A program made the position numbers and the translations under genes. 64,000 nucleotides of DNA from Paenibacillus xylanilyticus (GTDB lineage Bacteria; Bacillota; Bacilli; Paenibacillales; Paenibacillaceae), in assembly GCF_009664365.1 (NCBI RefSeq), contig NZ_CP044310.1:817001-881000 (forward strand). Reading direction: 5' to 3'. The notes below the pieces were generated by a model, which saw only the letters and a program-made list of their open reading frames with translations, was not told the DNA's origin and made no database searches. Each line of letters begins with the position of its first letter. The first letter of the stretch is position 1. This document shows, piece after piece, positions 1 through 8,403 of the stretch.

Positions 1-1
1 C

Positions 2-274
2 CCGCGCTGGAAAGAGCAAGGCATCGAAGCAGACGTTATCGTTGTCGATCCGCCGCGTAAAGGCTGCGATCCACGTTTGCTGGATACAATCCTGGAGATG
101 AAGCCGGAGCGTGTGGTGTACGTGAGCTGTAATCCAAGCACCTTGGCACGTGATCTGCGTGTGCTGGAGGATGGCGGTTACCGGACGGTTGAGGTAACGC
201 CGGTGGACATGTTCCCGCATACGGTGCATGTGGAGTCGGTGGCGATGTTGGTGAAGAGTGGTGTAACTCCATAA
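2..274 (+). CDS. rlmD: 23S rRNA (uracil-5-)-methyltransferase RlmD/RumA, 3' end only
   Basis: The frame is open from the window edge and ends at TAA 272-274, so only the last 90 codons are present. The protein shows the class I methyltransferase motif DPPRKGCD, in which the cysteine belongs to the conserved substrate-binding loop, and the family signature [13 protein letters not shown] with the catalytic cysteine. The typical C-terminal [11 protein letters not shown] also follows. The enzyme uses S-adenosylmethionine to make 5-methyluridine in 23S rRNA. The last four codons and the stop (Val-Thr-Pro-stop) come from the transposon end that begins at 262, so the native C-terminus was replaced. 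Joining the flanks with one shared base would give Ser-Gly-stop, which is probably the original ending. The family assignment is firm; the exact specificity (RlmD or RlmCD) is not decided here. Confidence 0.93.
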   Translation, partial: PRWKEQGIEADVIVVDPPRKGCDPRLLDTILEMKPERVVYVSCNPSTLARDLRVLEDGGYRTVEVTPVDMFPHTVHVESVAMLVKSGVTP

Positions 275-336
275 TATACCCGTGCTATTCGTAATAAACT
301 CGTGCTAAAAATCGAATAAAGACGTGATAAATCGTT
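262..336 (+). repeat. Compact Tn7-like transposon end (three TnsB-type sites)
   Basis: Starting at the TGT tip, three motif copies lie 12, 32 and 54 nt inward: AATATACCCGTGCTA, AATAAACTCGTGCTAAAAATC and AATAAAGACGTGATAAATC. The close packing resembles the right end of Tn7, which is the end next to glmS at its attachment site; here the compact end abuts rlmD. The same array occurs at 49690-49764. Confidence 0.72.
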
Positions 337-395
337 GGGGGATAGAGGTGTGGGCATCCATTTATGTCTCCAACCGTCCTATAATTGTAACGACG

Positions 396-447
396 AAGCC
401 GAGCGGAAATCAGGATCTTCCCCTGATCATCGCTTGGCTTTTCTTTT
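396..447 (+). terminator. Terminator-like hairpin inside the 608-bp unit
   Basis: The arms AAGCCGAGCG and CGCTTGGCTT enclose an inner ATCAGG/CCTGAT stem, and a T-rich tail follows. It would insulate rlmD transcription from the cargo. It is duplicated at 49824-49875. Confidence 0.6.
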
Positions 448-708
448 CCCCAGGCTCGCTTTCTACGAAGCCTCAGATGCCATCTAATCCTTTCTTCAGG
501 CTCTTCTTCCTGCATATAAAATAACTGCAATGCCGCATCAGACCTGCATTTCTCAGGCTTCTCCTCGCTCTTTTTCTCCCGCTTTAAATGCTTCCCAGAT
601 CTCTCTCCGCATCTATAATCAGCTCATTACCTGGCTTTGTTTCCTGCTTGCAGTAGTCCTTGAACTGTCCCTAATCCCTATCTTTTTCCCTTGCCTTTCC
701 CTTGCACT

Positions 709-869
709 GTTGTCACGACATTATTCAGATTATAATAAAGTTGTGATACAAAAAGTTGAGTCAAAAGTGGAGAAAAATACGGTTTTTTAGCATGACTTTA
801 TTTATGAGGGCAACGGTGGAATGCGGGTTTGAGGGCTGTTTTTTAGCAGGAGTTTATTCATACTGAACA
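709..869 (-). repeat. Spread Tn7-like transposon end (three TnsB-type sites)
   Basis: Read on the minus strand from the tip at 869, the end begins TGTTCAGTATG. Motif copies start at 12, 68 and 145 nt: AATAAACTCCTGCTAAAAA, AATAAAGTCATGCTAAAAA and AATAATGTCGTGACAAC. Three separated sites over about 160 bp match the layout of the left end of Tn7. The same array occurs at 50137-50297. Confidence 0.72.
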
Positions 870-1418
870 TAGTAGGGACGAAAAAAGGAGAAAAGTTTAT
901 TTTCTCATTTTTCTTTGGACAAAAGAAGGGAATAGAGAGGGGCTGGGAAAGAAGACGTTACAGTCGCTGCACACTTGTTTTTTCTCGGATTCTGATATAT
1001 TCAGTCGATAGGGGGAGGGGAGATTCGATTTATATCAAAGCTAAGGTTTTTTTGTTGTGGTTTATGCCATTTGTACGTACATTTTATAGTAATCAAAGAA
1101 TAACCAAAGGTGCTTTTTGACTGTAACGAGTCTGCTTGCTTTGGGGATGGGGAAAAGGAAATAGAACTTCTAAAAACATACCTTTTCAGAAGTTTGTCCA
1201 AGAAGATCTAAATGGTGAAGGACAACGAGGATGTTATACCTAATTATCAACTTATTCAACTTTTGTGGAACTTTCATATCAAGGAAGAAATAAGCATTAG
1301 TTTTAATACTGTTTTCAAGTATCATGCAAAGCAAGAAATAATCTTCGTATTGGTAGTAAGCCGCATGAATGGGAGATAATAATGCTGGATAAAACTTCCC
1401 TGTTAAGGAGATGTGCTG
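870..1418. other. AT-rich non-coding stretch at the left edge of the cargo
   Basis: No gene with a ribosome site is seen. The first bases, TAGTAGGG, form an inverted repeat with CCCTACTA just before the second 608-bp copy at 49682-49689. A possible promoter for the next gene lies near 988-1010, with poor -35 spacing. Nothing else can be supported. Confidence 0.5.
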
Positions 1419-2975
1419 ATGACGGAACATGATGTACTAAATGTAAATTTAGATGTGCTTCGACAGCTTGATACCAAGTTAAGAAGATTTTCTTTAAAAG
1501 CAAAACTTGAGTTATGTCGTAAACTCTCACATATGATCGATGCCAGATTAGAGGAAAAAAACTTTATTTACTCAACTTTTTCGAATCCAGTCCATGAATC
1601 ATATTTCAACGAATTAAGGTCGCACATTCATCTATTTGAGTTGGATTATATCTCAAGTGTATCTACAGTAAAGGGGGAATGGGATGGTTCATTGAAAAAA
1701 GAAATAAGTTCAAAGGAATTTAGAGATATTATTAATACACTTAAAAGGTACTGTCCCCCAATAATACATAAACGTGATAACGAAGATAACTATTTATTAG
1801 ACTTATTTATCATAAGAACTGCATTTCAGCAATTTTCATATCAATGGCATCCGCTAATTCATTTGTATCGTTACAATTATTTATTTAACTATCATTGTGA
1901 TACATTTAGTGTCAGGGACTTATTTTTACAAGAGTTTGGTGGCACATTTAATGAGTTTGTTAGTTTTATTACAGCATTATTTATGTTATCAAAAAATACG
2001 TATGGAGCTCCATTAACGAGAGAGCAAATAGTAAGAGAAATTGGAAAAGGGAGAGTCTTTACACAAGAAAAGGTATTACAGTTAATGAGTAAATTAGTAA
2101 TGGATCGTGAGACTGCTATAAATAAGTACACTGAATTAAAATCGAAAGATGAACGAATGAGAGTGTATAACTATAATCCATATACTATGAAACCCGTGCT
2201 AATTGATGATGATAATGACAATGTCTTTCTTCCTGTACCACAATTGTTATTTCAAGCAATTACGTCAGGTTTTTATCATATGATGTGTTATAAATTTGGA
2301 AGGAGCTTTAGATCGAATTTTGGTAAATATGCTTTTGAAGAATATATAAACCATGTCCTCTCTTGGAAATCTGGGTACGATATAATTCGTGAATTTGAAT
2401 ATTTTATTAGTGGAAATAGACATGATTCACCAGATTTTATACTCGTCAAAGATCATGATTTGATTCTTGTCGAGATAAAAGCGACTTCCCCAAAAATACA
2501 GTTGAAAGATACAGATGTTGCTACATATATGGACGAATTACATAAGGCTTATGGTGTCGCAATTGTGCAATGTATTAAAAAGGAAAGGCATATAAGAGAA
2601 GGCTTGATTACACATTCGAAAATACCAAATGAAATTAATCGTATATTTTATCTTGTTGTCACATTGGAAGAGTTCTATTTTATTTCTACAGATAATATGA
2701 GATTAGCAATTACCCAATATTGTGAGAGTGAGGGTTTTCCTCTACCAGAAGGAAAAAGGTATCATACACTCGGTTCAGTAACATTGGAGCAAATAATTGA
2801 GACCGATGAACGGGATCTGTTTGCGTTCCTCAAGGAAAAAGAAGACTCAGCAAACTCAGATATGTCATGGACACTTTTAAGGGATTCTGATGAAATGATA
2901 AAAATAAGGGCAATTGAATTTTGGGAAGAAGAGATGGATTTTTTGACGGAAGATCTTTTTGGTGTTAATAAATGA
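1419..2975 (+). CDS. Large protein with a PD-(D/E)XK nuclease-like C-terminal domain
   Basis: The 518-residue protein starts at ATG 1419, eight bases after AAGGAG. I do not recognise the whole family. The C-terminal half contains SPDFILV followed by LILVEIKA, the Asp...Glu-X-Lys arrangement of the PD-(D/E)XK nuclease fold, near residues 330-350. The N-terminal 300 residues are helical-looking without a known motif. It is the first gene of the island and stands apart from its neighbours, on the side opposite the tns genes. A restriction or defence nuclease is plausible. No function is proven, and the nuclease call rests on one motif. Confidence 0.6.
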   Translation: MTEHDVLNVNLDVLRQLDTKLRRFSLKAKLELCRKLSHMIDARLEEKNFIYSTFSNPVHESYFNELRSHIHLFELDYISSVSTVKGEWDGSLKKEISSKEFRDIINTLKRYCPPIIHKRDNEDNYLLDLFIIRTAFQQFSYQWHPLIHLYRYNYLFNYHCDTFSVRDLFLQEFGGTFNEFVSFITALFMLSKNTYGAPLTREQIVREIGKGRVFTQEKVLQLMSKLVMDRETAINKYTELKSKDERMRVYNYNPYTMKPVLIDDDNDNVFLPVPQLLFQAITSGFYHMMCYKFGRSFRSNFGKYAFEEYINHVLSWKSGYDIIREFEYFISGNRHDSPDFILVKDHDLILVEIKATSPKIQLKDTDVATYMDELHKAYGVAIVQCIKKERHIREGLITHSKIPNEINRIFYLVVTLEEFYFISTDNMRLAITQYCESEGFPLPEGKRYHTLGSVTLEQIIETDERDLFAFLKEKEDSANSDMSWTLLRDSDEMIKIRAIEFWEEEMDFLTEDLFGVNK

Positions 2976-3073
2976 CGTTGTACGATTAAATGCTAATTTA
3001 TACTGAAAACATGTCTTTTCGGAAATTTTCAGGGAATTAGGTGTGAATGTGTGATTCAATGAAGTAATTCATT

Positions 3074-3202
3074 GTGAAGAATTTTTCGGATAAACCTATC
3101 TATTTAAACGTATTTAGTGAATTAAGTAAATCTAATAGGGATATCAATGAAACTTTAATTGGATTTTGTGCAATGTTAAATGATAAATTGATAATAGTAT
3201 AA
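3074..3202 (+). CDS. Possible small ORF, 42 residues
   Basis: The frame opens with GTG 3074 and has reasonable codon use and a helical-looking sequence, but no ribosome site. It ends 17 bases before the next gene's start. It may be a short real gene or a remnant; I see no family resemblance. Confidence 0.25.
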   Translation: MKNFSDKPIYLNVFSELSKSNRDINETLIGFCAMLNDKLIIV

Positions 3203-3219
3203 GAAAGGTGAGTTGTATA

Positions 3220-3750
3220 ATGACAATAGAAAGAAGTTTAACAAGACCAGTCAATAGCTATTTTTACCACTACTCATTTAGAAAGCAGTTCTTCAATGAA
3301 GATCAAAATTGGAATATAAGTATTGCAAGTGTAACTTCAGAACCTGAGAACCCATACATTTACAGTAATAACTTTTATGCTATGGCTATCAATCATGAAT
3401 CTAATTTGTTGATCCCATGGATACACTATTATGCAACTGATGAGGACATGGCATTGGAAAAGATGAAAAAGCTAATCAGAAGAAAGATGAAAGTCTCAGA
3501 TAATTCAGAGAAACAGTATGAAGAAACAAAAGCTGTAATGGATACTATTATGTCAAAACATTGCATCAGTTATAATAACGATCAAATAAAAGATTTTCCA
3601 GAACTAATTAATGGAAAGCTTTACGAAAATTACGTCTACTATTACGATGTTATAAAAGACGAAGTCTTTTATACAGAAATCTACAATTTGGATAACTTTT
3701 TAAGTGAGTCCCGATTTGCGGGGAAATATGCTACATTTTCAAACAGATAA
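3220..3750 (+). CDS. Hypothetical protein, 176 residues
   Basis: The start at ATG 3220 is preferred because AAAGGTGAG lies nine bases upstream; a GTG at 3208 is in frame. The protein is rich in aromatic and charged residues and has no membrane segment or motif that I recognise. It is a single gene between AT-rich spacers in the cargo. No function is offered. Confidence 0.6.
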   Translation: MTIERSLTRPVNSYFYHYSFRKQFFNEDQNWNISIASVTSEPENPYIYSNNFYAMAINHESNLLIPWIHYYATDEDMALEKMKKLIRRKMKVSDNSEKQYEETKAVMDTIMSKHCISYNNDQIKDFPELINGKLYENYVYYYDVIKDEVFYTEIYNLDNFLSESRFAGKYATFSNR

Positions 3751-3791
3751 TTCACGTCCATTTCCCGAATAACTATCCCTAACTAAAATAA

Positions 3792-3950
3792 CGAGCCTCA
3801 AACCTCCAAGGACTGGAAAATGCACGGGTTATTCCCCAAGCAGAAGTGAAAATTGAAGTGCTCACAATAAAACAAAATTACACTGGAGAACTGATCAAAC
3901 TTCCGAACAGTCTTGGGATTTTTCGAATTTATGAAAGCGACCTGATATAG
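3792..3950 (+). pseudogene. Coding-like remnant without a start codon
   Basis: A 52-codon open frame bounded by stops reads like protein (IPQAEVKIEVLT, then LIKLPNSLGIFRIYES) but has no start or ribosome site. A weakly similar phrase (IPVDAKCRIEVIT) is readable near 42072-42110, so both may be debris of one family. This is weak evidence. Confidence 0.25.
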
Positions 3951-4087
3951 GCTGATTTTTTGTTGTTGATTAGTTGTCCATTACTTTAATAAACGGACTA
4001 ATTTACAGCTGAACGGGTTTCAAGCATTTGCGCCTGAATTCGTTCGGCTTATTCTATCCACAAATCCCCTTATAATACTAACTACAC

Positions 4088-4456
4088 TCATAACAAGAGA
4101 TGAAATGTGACTATCCCCCTTACTATTGAGTGTAAATCCCTATGATTAAAGTTTGGCGTTTTATCCTCATTGTCATGATGAAACAATAACTTCCCATCTT
4201 TCGAAATCCAATCATAGCTGTAGCCCACGTTGAGCTTCTCGGTGATACAAAGCTTGGTATCGTCGATAAAAGTAATAGTTGCCCGCTGAATCCCCTCCGA
4301 ACTCCGCTCTCTACTTCCGTCTGTGTCCTCCACTAATTTAATGGCAGGGCCAAACTTCTTTGTTAAGACTTCAAGGTCGGTCAACATCTCCAAACTAACT
4401 TCACTCCTCTGTGTGATCGTTAGATCATGTATATTACCATTTTGAAGAAAAAGCAA
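4088..4456 (-). CDS. TumE-like toxin (DUF6516-like), 122 residues
   Basis: The C-terminal half carries YSYDW, DGKLLFHHDNE and a final NHRDLH. This is close to the pattern of the TumE/DUF6516 toxin family (tyrosine-rich, then a dG..i.R.DN stretch, then a histidine pair). Members of that family pair with an HTH antitoxin. No HTH gene lies directly beside it here, so it would be an orphan or have a divergent partner. The family match is by eye only. Confidence 0.45.
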   Translation of the reverse strand: MLFLQNGNIHDLTITQRSEVSLEMLTDLEVLTKKFGPAIKLVEDTDGSRERSSEGIQRATITFIDDTKLCITEKLNVGYSYDWISKDGKLLFHHDNEDKTPNFNHRDLHSIVRGIVTFHLLL

Positions 4457-4644
4457 GATGGAGCTCAGATTATATTCATATAGTTACAAATGTAACGACA
4501 TCGAGATTTTATTTGACGTAATCAAATTCCTTGAGTATTGTCATACAAAGCGAGTCTGTAAAGATCGTATCTTAATGTGAAATGAGGAAAAGAATGTGAT
4601 GGCTCTGGCAATCCTCAAGTCTTTTAGGAGCGGGGGCATAAACG

Positions 4645-5352
4645 ATGCATCTTCCAAAAGAATATTTGGATGATCTTTTAGTACGTATGACTCATCATTC
4701 ATGTACATTAGAAAGTAACAATATCACACTAAGTGAAGCTATTTCCATCCTACTTTATCGAGTGATTCCTGGCAAAATTTCAGTTCGTGAATTTTACGAA
4801 ATAGAAAATCATCGGTTAGCTTTTAAGTTCATTTTTGATAATATCGATCAAGAACTTACGATATCATTAATCCAAGACATTCATTCGATTCTAATGGATA
4901 GACTTCACCATGAACAAGGGCAATTCAAATCAGAGCATAATGCATTTGTAGGAGAGAAATTCTCTACTGCCTCTCCAAAAGAAATAACGTCCCTTATGTA
5001 TCAATGGGTTCAAGAGCTAAACAACCAAATTAAACAAGTGAAATTACCTGATGATATTATTTTCTCAATCTGTTCCAGTCATATTGAATTTGAACGAATT
5101 CATCCATATGGGAATGGACGAACGGGTAGATTAATTATGATGCATCAGTTTTTGCAAAATCAAATTTTGCCCCTTGTTATTATAAAAGAGCACAAGCAAG
5201 AGTATTTTCATTTTCTCGATAATCAAGATGCAGAAGGATTTGCTGTGTACGCTAAAGCAACTATAGATAAAGAACAACAGCGATATAATGCATTCCTAAA
5301 TTCTCTTTCCAAAGAGAAAGGTGGAGAGACTAATGGAAAAAAAGGAAGATAA
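4645..5352 (+). CDS. Fic family protein, 235 residues
   Basis: The core motif at about residues 155-164 is HPYGNGRTGR, the Fic signature. Compared with the usual HxFx(D/E)GNGRxxR it is two residues shorter and lacks the acidic residue that holds the metal ion. Near the N-terminus SCTLESNN resembles the inhibitory (S/T)xxxE(G/N) helix of class II Fic proteins, so it may be self-inhibited. Fic enzymes transfer AMP or related groups to protein hydroxyls. ATG 4645 follows a purine-rich GGAGCGGGGG. Whether the altered loop is active cannot be told from sequence. Confidence 0.82.
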   Translation: MHLPKEYLDDLLVRMTHHSCTLESNNITLSEAISILLYRVIPGKISVREFYEIENHRLAFKFIFDNIDQELTISLIQDIHSILMDRLHHEQGQFKSEHNAFVGEKFSTASPKEITSLMYQWVQELNNQIKQVKLPDDIIFSICSSHIEFERIHPYGNGRTGRLIMMHQFLQNQILPLVIIKEHKQEYFHFLDNQDAEGFAVYAKATIDKEQQRYNAFLNSLSKEKGGETNGKKGR

Positions 5353-5458
5353 TTTTGACGATGATTTCGATGATGGTATATATGCGGTCCCAAGACCGAA
5401 GCGCTGCCGCAATACAGCATACGCAGAATTGCACAGTAGATGGAGAAATATAAGATAG
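5333..5458 (+). CDS. Small acidic ORF overlapping the fic 3' end, 41 residues
   Basis: The ATG lies inside the last codons of fic in another frame, after GGAGAG. The peptide has a run of Asp residues (DNFDDDFDDG) followed by a basic tail. Tight overlap with fic suggests translational coupling, and an acidic small protein next to a toxin-like gene could be an antitoxin. That role is speculation. Confidence 0.35.
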   Translation: MEKKEDNFDDDFDDGIYAVPRPKRCRNTAYAELHSRWRNIR

Positions 5459-5592
5459 GATGTCCGTTAAGTGAAGATGAGTTGGAACAATTCATGATTG
5501 AGCCGAGAGGATTTATTCGCAGACAAGTCAAGACGACGACAATTATAGCTTCTTACTTATCCATATCTGGCTTAAAGGTTGAAGAAACATGA
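5440..5592 (+). CDS. Small ORF, 50 residues
   Basis: The frame runs from ATG 5440 to a TGA that overlaps the next in-frame ATG. It reads like protein (CPLSEDELEQF, then RQVKTTTIIASYL) but has no ribosome site of its own, so coupling to the preceding ORF would be needed. The family is unknown. Confidence 0.35.
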   Translation: MEKYKIGCPLSEDELEQFMIEPRGFIRRQVKTTTIIASYLSISGLKVEET

Positions 5593-5633
5593 AAGTAGGA
5601 AGAAACGGGATACTGATTATAAGGAGAGGAGCG

Positions 5634-5993
5634 ATGTCTATGGTTAATTATTATGATCATCAGCAAACCGTTAAAGAGTGCCTATTAGCATTTATGCGGC
5701 AAAAGGGTTACTCAAGGTTAACCTTTTCAGAATTAACGAATATACCCAGGAGAGCTATTAATCAACTAATGCTTCAGGGCGGGGAAAATATAGATAAATC
5801 GGAATACAATGCTTATATTGTGCAGATCAATCAGACATTTAATTTTGCTGAGGACTACTTACTAACAACGAGAAAAGGTGTAAAGTCGTCGACGACAATT
5901 TCTTCGCTAAAAAGCGAAAGAAGCCCAGAAGCAGAAGAGGCGCATTTTGGACTGGAATGCGTCTTGGACATCTATTCGATGTATATCAAATGA
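5634..5993 (+). CDS. Small protein with HTH-like N-terminus, 119 residues
   Basis: ATG 5634 follows AAGGAGAGGAGCG; an earlier in-frame ATG at 5589 lacks a good site. Residues 10-55 (KECLLAFMRQKGYSRL... LTNIPRRAINQLM) look like a helix-turn-helix. The C-terminal region is Ser/Glu-rich. It may regulate the fic cluster. No named family is recognised. Confidence 0.5.
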   Translation: MSMVNYYDHQQTVKECLLAFMRQKGYSRLTFSELTNIPRRAINQLMLQGGENIDKSEYNAYIVQINQTFNFAEDYLLTTRKGVKSSTTISSLKSERSPEAEEAHFGLECVLDIYSMYIK

Positions 5994-6035
5994 GTATTAC
6001 GTAAATCTTTGATTGTTAGGGATGTGCCCGATTAA

Positions 6036-6161
6036 ATGCTGAGAGAAGCACTATCAAAATGTATCTGCGGTGAGCGATTTTCAAACGGTCCCGACAATAT
6101 TCGCTTTGCAAAACAAGTAAAAGAGGCGGTGGAAATGGGAATAAAAAAGATACGGTTTTAA
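6036..6161 (+). CDS. Possible small ORF, 41 residues
   Basis: The ORF has two cysteines in CICGERF, a helical basic end, and no clear ribosome site. The rest of the 5994-6419 gap holds only this and the hairpin at 6231-6262. Confidence 0.25.
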   Translation: MLREALSKCICGERFSNGPDNIRFAKQVKEAVEMGIKKIRF

Positions 6162-6230
6162 AGATGTGAGAAAAGCAGAAGCCAAGGGAGTGACGATGGG
6201 AGGTTGAGATGCCCGAATTTCACATGGCTG

Positions 6231-6262
6231 AGGACTCGCTGAGGCGGGTCCTTTGTCTTTTT
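6231..6262 (+). terminator. Rho-independent hairpin in a leader
   Basis: AGGACTCGC and GCGGGTCCT pair (with one G-U) and are followed by TTGTCTTTTT. It lies about 160 bases before the next gene and overlaps a short frame that begins after GGGAGG. It is one of several such leaders in this part of the island. Confidence 0.6.
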
Positions 6263-6419
6263 GATATCACGTTGGAAGTGGGTTTTGTTCACCAATTCGT
6301 TAAAAAAACATAAAAAAAGCGTGTGAAAAGAAACCACTGATACATGCCTGTACAAACCATAAATGTGGATATATAATTCGTTCATAACGTCAGGTATTAC
6401 ATAGAATGGAGAGCTTTGT

Positions 6420-7346
6420 ATGAGAGAATTAAGTTACTATAGGAAGAATGAAACGGGTCTATTGGCACAATATATGGATTCCATTATTGATGCATCTGGT
6501 TTGGTGAAAGATATCGATTTCGAGATTGTATCAATGATAGTGATGGACAACGAATTTGATACATTTTCATTGGGTGGCTTTCTTGGGAGCACAAGCAATA
6601 AAATATTCAAAAGTAGCACTGGTTTTTTGGATCAAGCCAAGAATGTTATTAAAGAACAGGGTAAAGAAAAGGATTTGATGTGGGTAGCTCCAACTCAAAA
6701 TGTAGTCAGAGGCAATGTTAAGTTTTATAGGATTAAGGGTGGTATCGATTATGATTTAGCGGCGGAAGTCGGCTTAGGAGTTGTTTCGTATAAGGACGAG
6801 TTTATGATTTACTCACCGCAAGGAAACGACGACCCAATGGATGTAGTACATGAAATGATTAAGTTGAAGGTATATCTTCAATTGATGCATCCAGAAAACG
6901 TGGATATGAAACTTAAAGAATCTTTTGATAAAAATGCTGATTTAATACAATCCTTGCTACTTATTAATTCTTGGAAACACATGGAGCGATTGGAGGATAT
7001 TATATCTGATGATGGGGTCATTGCAAAGGAAACAGATGAAAAGTTGGAGAAACCCAAATTAAACCGTACAGAGCGTATCACGAGTGGGGATATCCTATAC
7101 ATTCTCACCTTTTTAAACGGAAGAAAGGTTGAACGCTACGAGGCATTAAAATTCTTAAAAAATGTTGATGATTGTATCCTTGACGATGTTCAGAATGGTT
7201 CCCTAAAAGCGATTTATACAGCATCTAAACAGAGTTTTTTTAGATATGTCAATTCAAAATACACTAAGCTATTAGAAAATAGAGATATAAGAACTTTTCA
7301 GGAATTAGATGATTATGCAAATCAATACGTAATTAATCATTTCTGA
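6420..7346 (+). CDS. Hypothetical protein, 308 residues
   Basis: ATG 6420 follows GGAGAG. The protein is mixed alpha/beta in appearance, with a charged middle (about residues 200-220) and no transmembrane segment, nucleotide-binding or nuclease motif that I can name. It is a solitary gene beside nuclease-like genes, so a defence role is possible by context only. Confidence 0.65.
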   Translation: MRELSYYRKNETGLLAQYMDSIIDASGLVKDIDFEIVSMIVMDNEFDTFSLGGFLGSTSNKIFKSSTGFLDQAKNVIKEQGKEKDLMWVAPTQNVVRGNVKFYRIKGGIDYDLAAEVGLGVVSYKDEFMIYSPQGNDDPMDVVHEMIKLKVYLQLMHPENVDMKLKESFDKNADLIQSLLLINSWKHMERLEDIISDDGVIAKETDEKLEKPKLNRTERITSGDILYILTFLNGRKVERYEALKFLKNVDDCILDDVQNGSLKAIYTASKQSFFRYVNSKYTKLLENRDIRTFQELDDYANQYVINHF

Positions 7347-7557
7347 ATGTCGGACGAAAAATATAGAAAGTGAGAAATGTAGTTGCTGGACTGTTACAAG
7401 TCTGCACTCCATTACGTCAATTTTGCTTCAGCGGATAATATGCATGAATCCTTATCATGAGGGGTGACAGCAGGATATTAAAAGAAGTTGGGACCATGAT
7501 TAAAGATGCAAATAAAGATAATATGGAGACTTCACTTTACATGGAGGGAATTTTCTT

Positions 7558-8310
7558 ATGGAGATAACTGATGGAATAGGTTATTCCCAATCAGAGATTA
7601 ATTTAAGATTTGACCACGGCTTTATTGTTAATAAGATAATGAAATTTGAGGCTAATTTCCAAAGAGATGAATTAGCAATACTATTATTTAGAAAAAAGAA
7701 TGAATTTTTATTTAGGGATAAGTTATCCTACCTAATTCAACAAGATATTCAGCACTATAACTATATAGTGACCCCAGAATGGAAGGCAAAGAAGTGGGGG
7801 CAATGTGATGGAAATCCATCATTTGATGTGGCAATATTAAAAGAGAAATCGGTTGAGCAAGGGTATCACAACCATCAATACATTCCTCACACATTAATAG
7901 AAATCAAAAATGCATATTCTCCGTTTATTTTAGGATACGAAGCAAGTGATAGTATATGGAAGTACAAAAATGGTGGGGGATTAGCTTCTGACATTAAGAA
8001 AATGTGTGATGCCAGAAGGGGGCACGCAGGCATCGTTGACTTTCATGCAATTCTTGCAGTCAACTGTCCTCGAAAGCATCGTTCAGAAAAGTATCGATTT
8101 ATTGCTTCTGATACCCCCAATTATACGTCATTAAACAAGCTAATGATTGGTTATAAAAATGACTTTAGTAGAATAATCGAAGATTTAACAATTAAACTTC
8201 ATGCTGAGGCGGAAAAGTTCAATCCTACTGACATTTCGTTTGTAACACTCTATGGTGGTCAAGCCTATGAAAATGAAATGGACATTGTATTCATGATACT
8301 TTCTTTTTAG
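7558..8310 (+). CDS. PD-(D/E)XK-like restriction or defence nuclease, 250 residues
   Basis: The start ATG 7558 follows GGAGGG. Residues about 88-120 contain SFDVAIL and then TLIEIKNAY, fitting Asp...Glu-X-Lys of the PD-(D/E)XK fold. The glycine-rich KYKNGGG that follows and the GIVDFHAILAV strand are compatible with a restriction-type core. It has no methylase partner nearby, so it is not a classical restriction-modification pair. The nuclease call is moderately supported; the substrate is unknown. Confidence 0.6.
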   Translation: MEITDGIGYSQSEINLRFDHGFIVNKIMKFEANFQRDELAILLFRKKNEFLFRDKLSYLIQQDIQHYNYIVTPEWKAKKWGQCDGNPSFDVAILKEKSVEQGYHNHQYIPHTLIEIKNAYSPFILGYEASDSIWKYKNGGGLASDIKKMCDARRGHAGIVDFHAILAVNCPRKHRSEKYRFIASDTPNYTSLNKLMIGYKNDFSRIIEDLTIKLHAEAEKFNPTDISFVTLYGGQAYENEMDIVFMILSF

Positions 8311-8403
8311 ACTGCATTTGTAGATAAAAGAAATACTTGTACCTTAATCAGATCTAAACTATACTATTTCTAAAATCATATAATGTTCGGGTTTGTCAGA
8401 AGC

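Larger units (their letters stand above)
262..869 (+). mobile_element. 608-bp miniature Tn7-like element, left copy
   Basis: This unit is repeated without visible difference at 49690-50297 in the same orientation. It begins TGTAACTCC and ends TACTGAACA. It has three motif copies in a compact left end (starting 273, 293, 315) and three inverted copies in a spread right end (around 725, 802, 858). The middle contains a terminator-like hairpin and no convincing gene: the short open frames there lack ribosome sites and resemble no family I know. It has the structure of a non-autonomous (MITE-like) Tn7-family element that could be moved by the TnsABC proteins encoded in the island. That mobilisation is inference. 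Confidence 0.75.

Noticed and set aside
285-790. Open frames of 66-86 codons inside the 608-bp repeat on both strands
   Set aside because: They have no ribosome sites, unlikely composition and overlap one another. Identity between the copies reflects the DNA repeat, not coding.
262-869. Phage-type att duplication made by the tyrosine recombinase
   Set aside because: The duplicated unit is 608 bp with transposon-like tips and inverted motif arrays, far longer than and different from an att core. A recombinase role remains possible only as a resolvase.
6420-7346. KwaB of the Kiwa defence system
   Set aside because: Length and context suggested it, but no DUF4868 pattern could be read and no KwaA-like membrane protein adjoins it.
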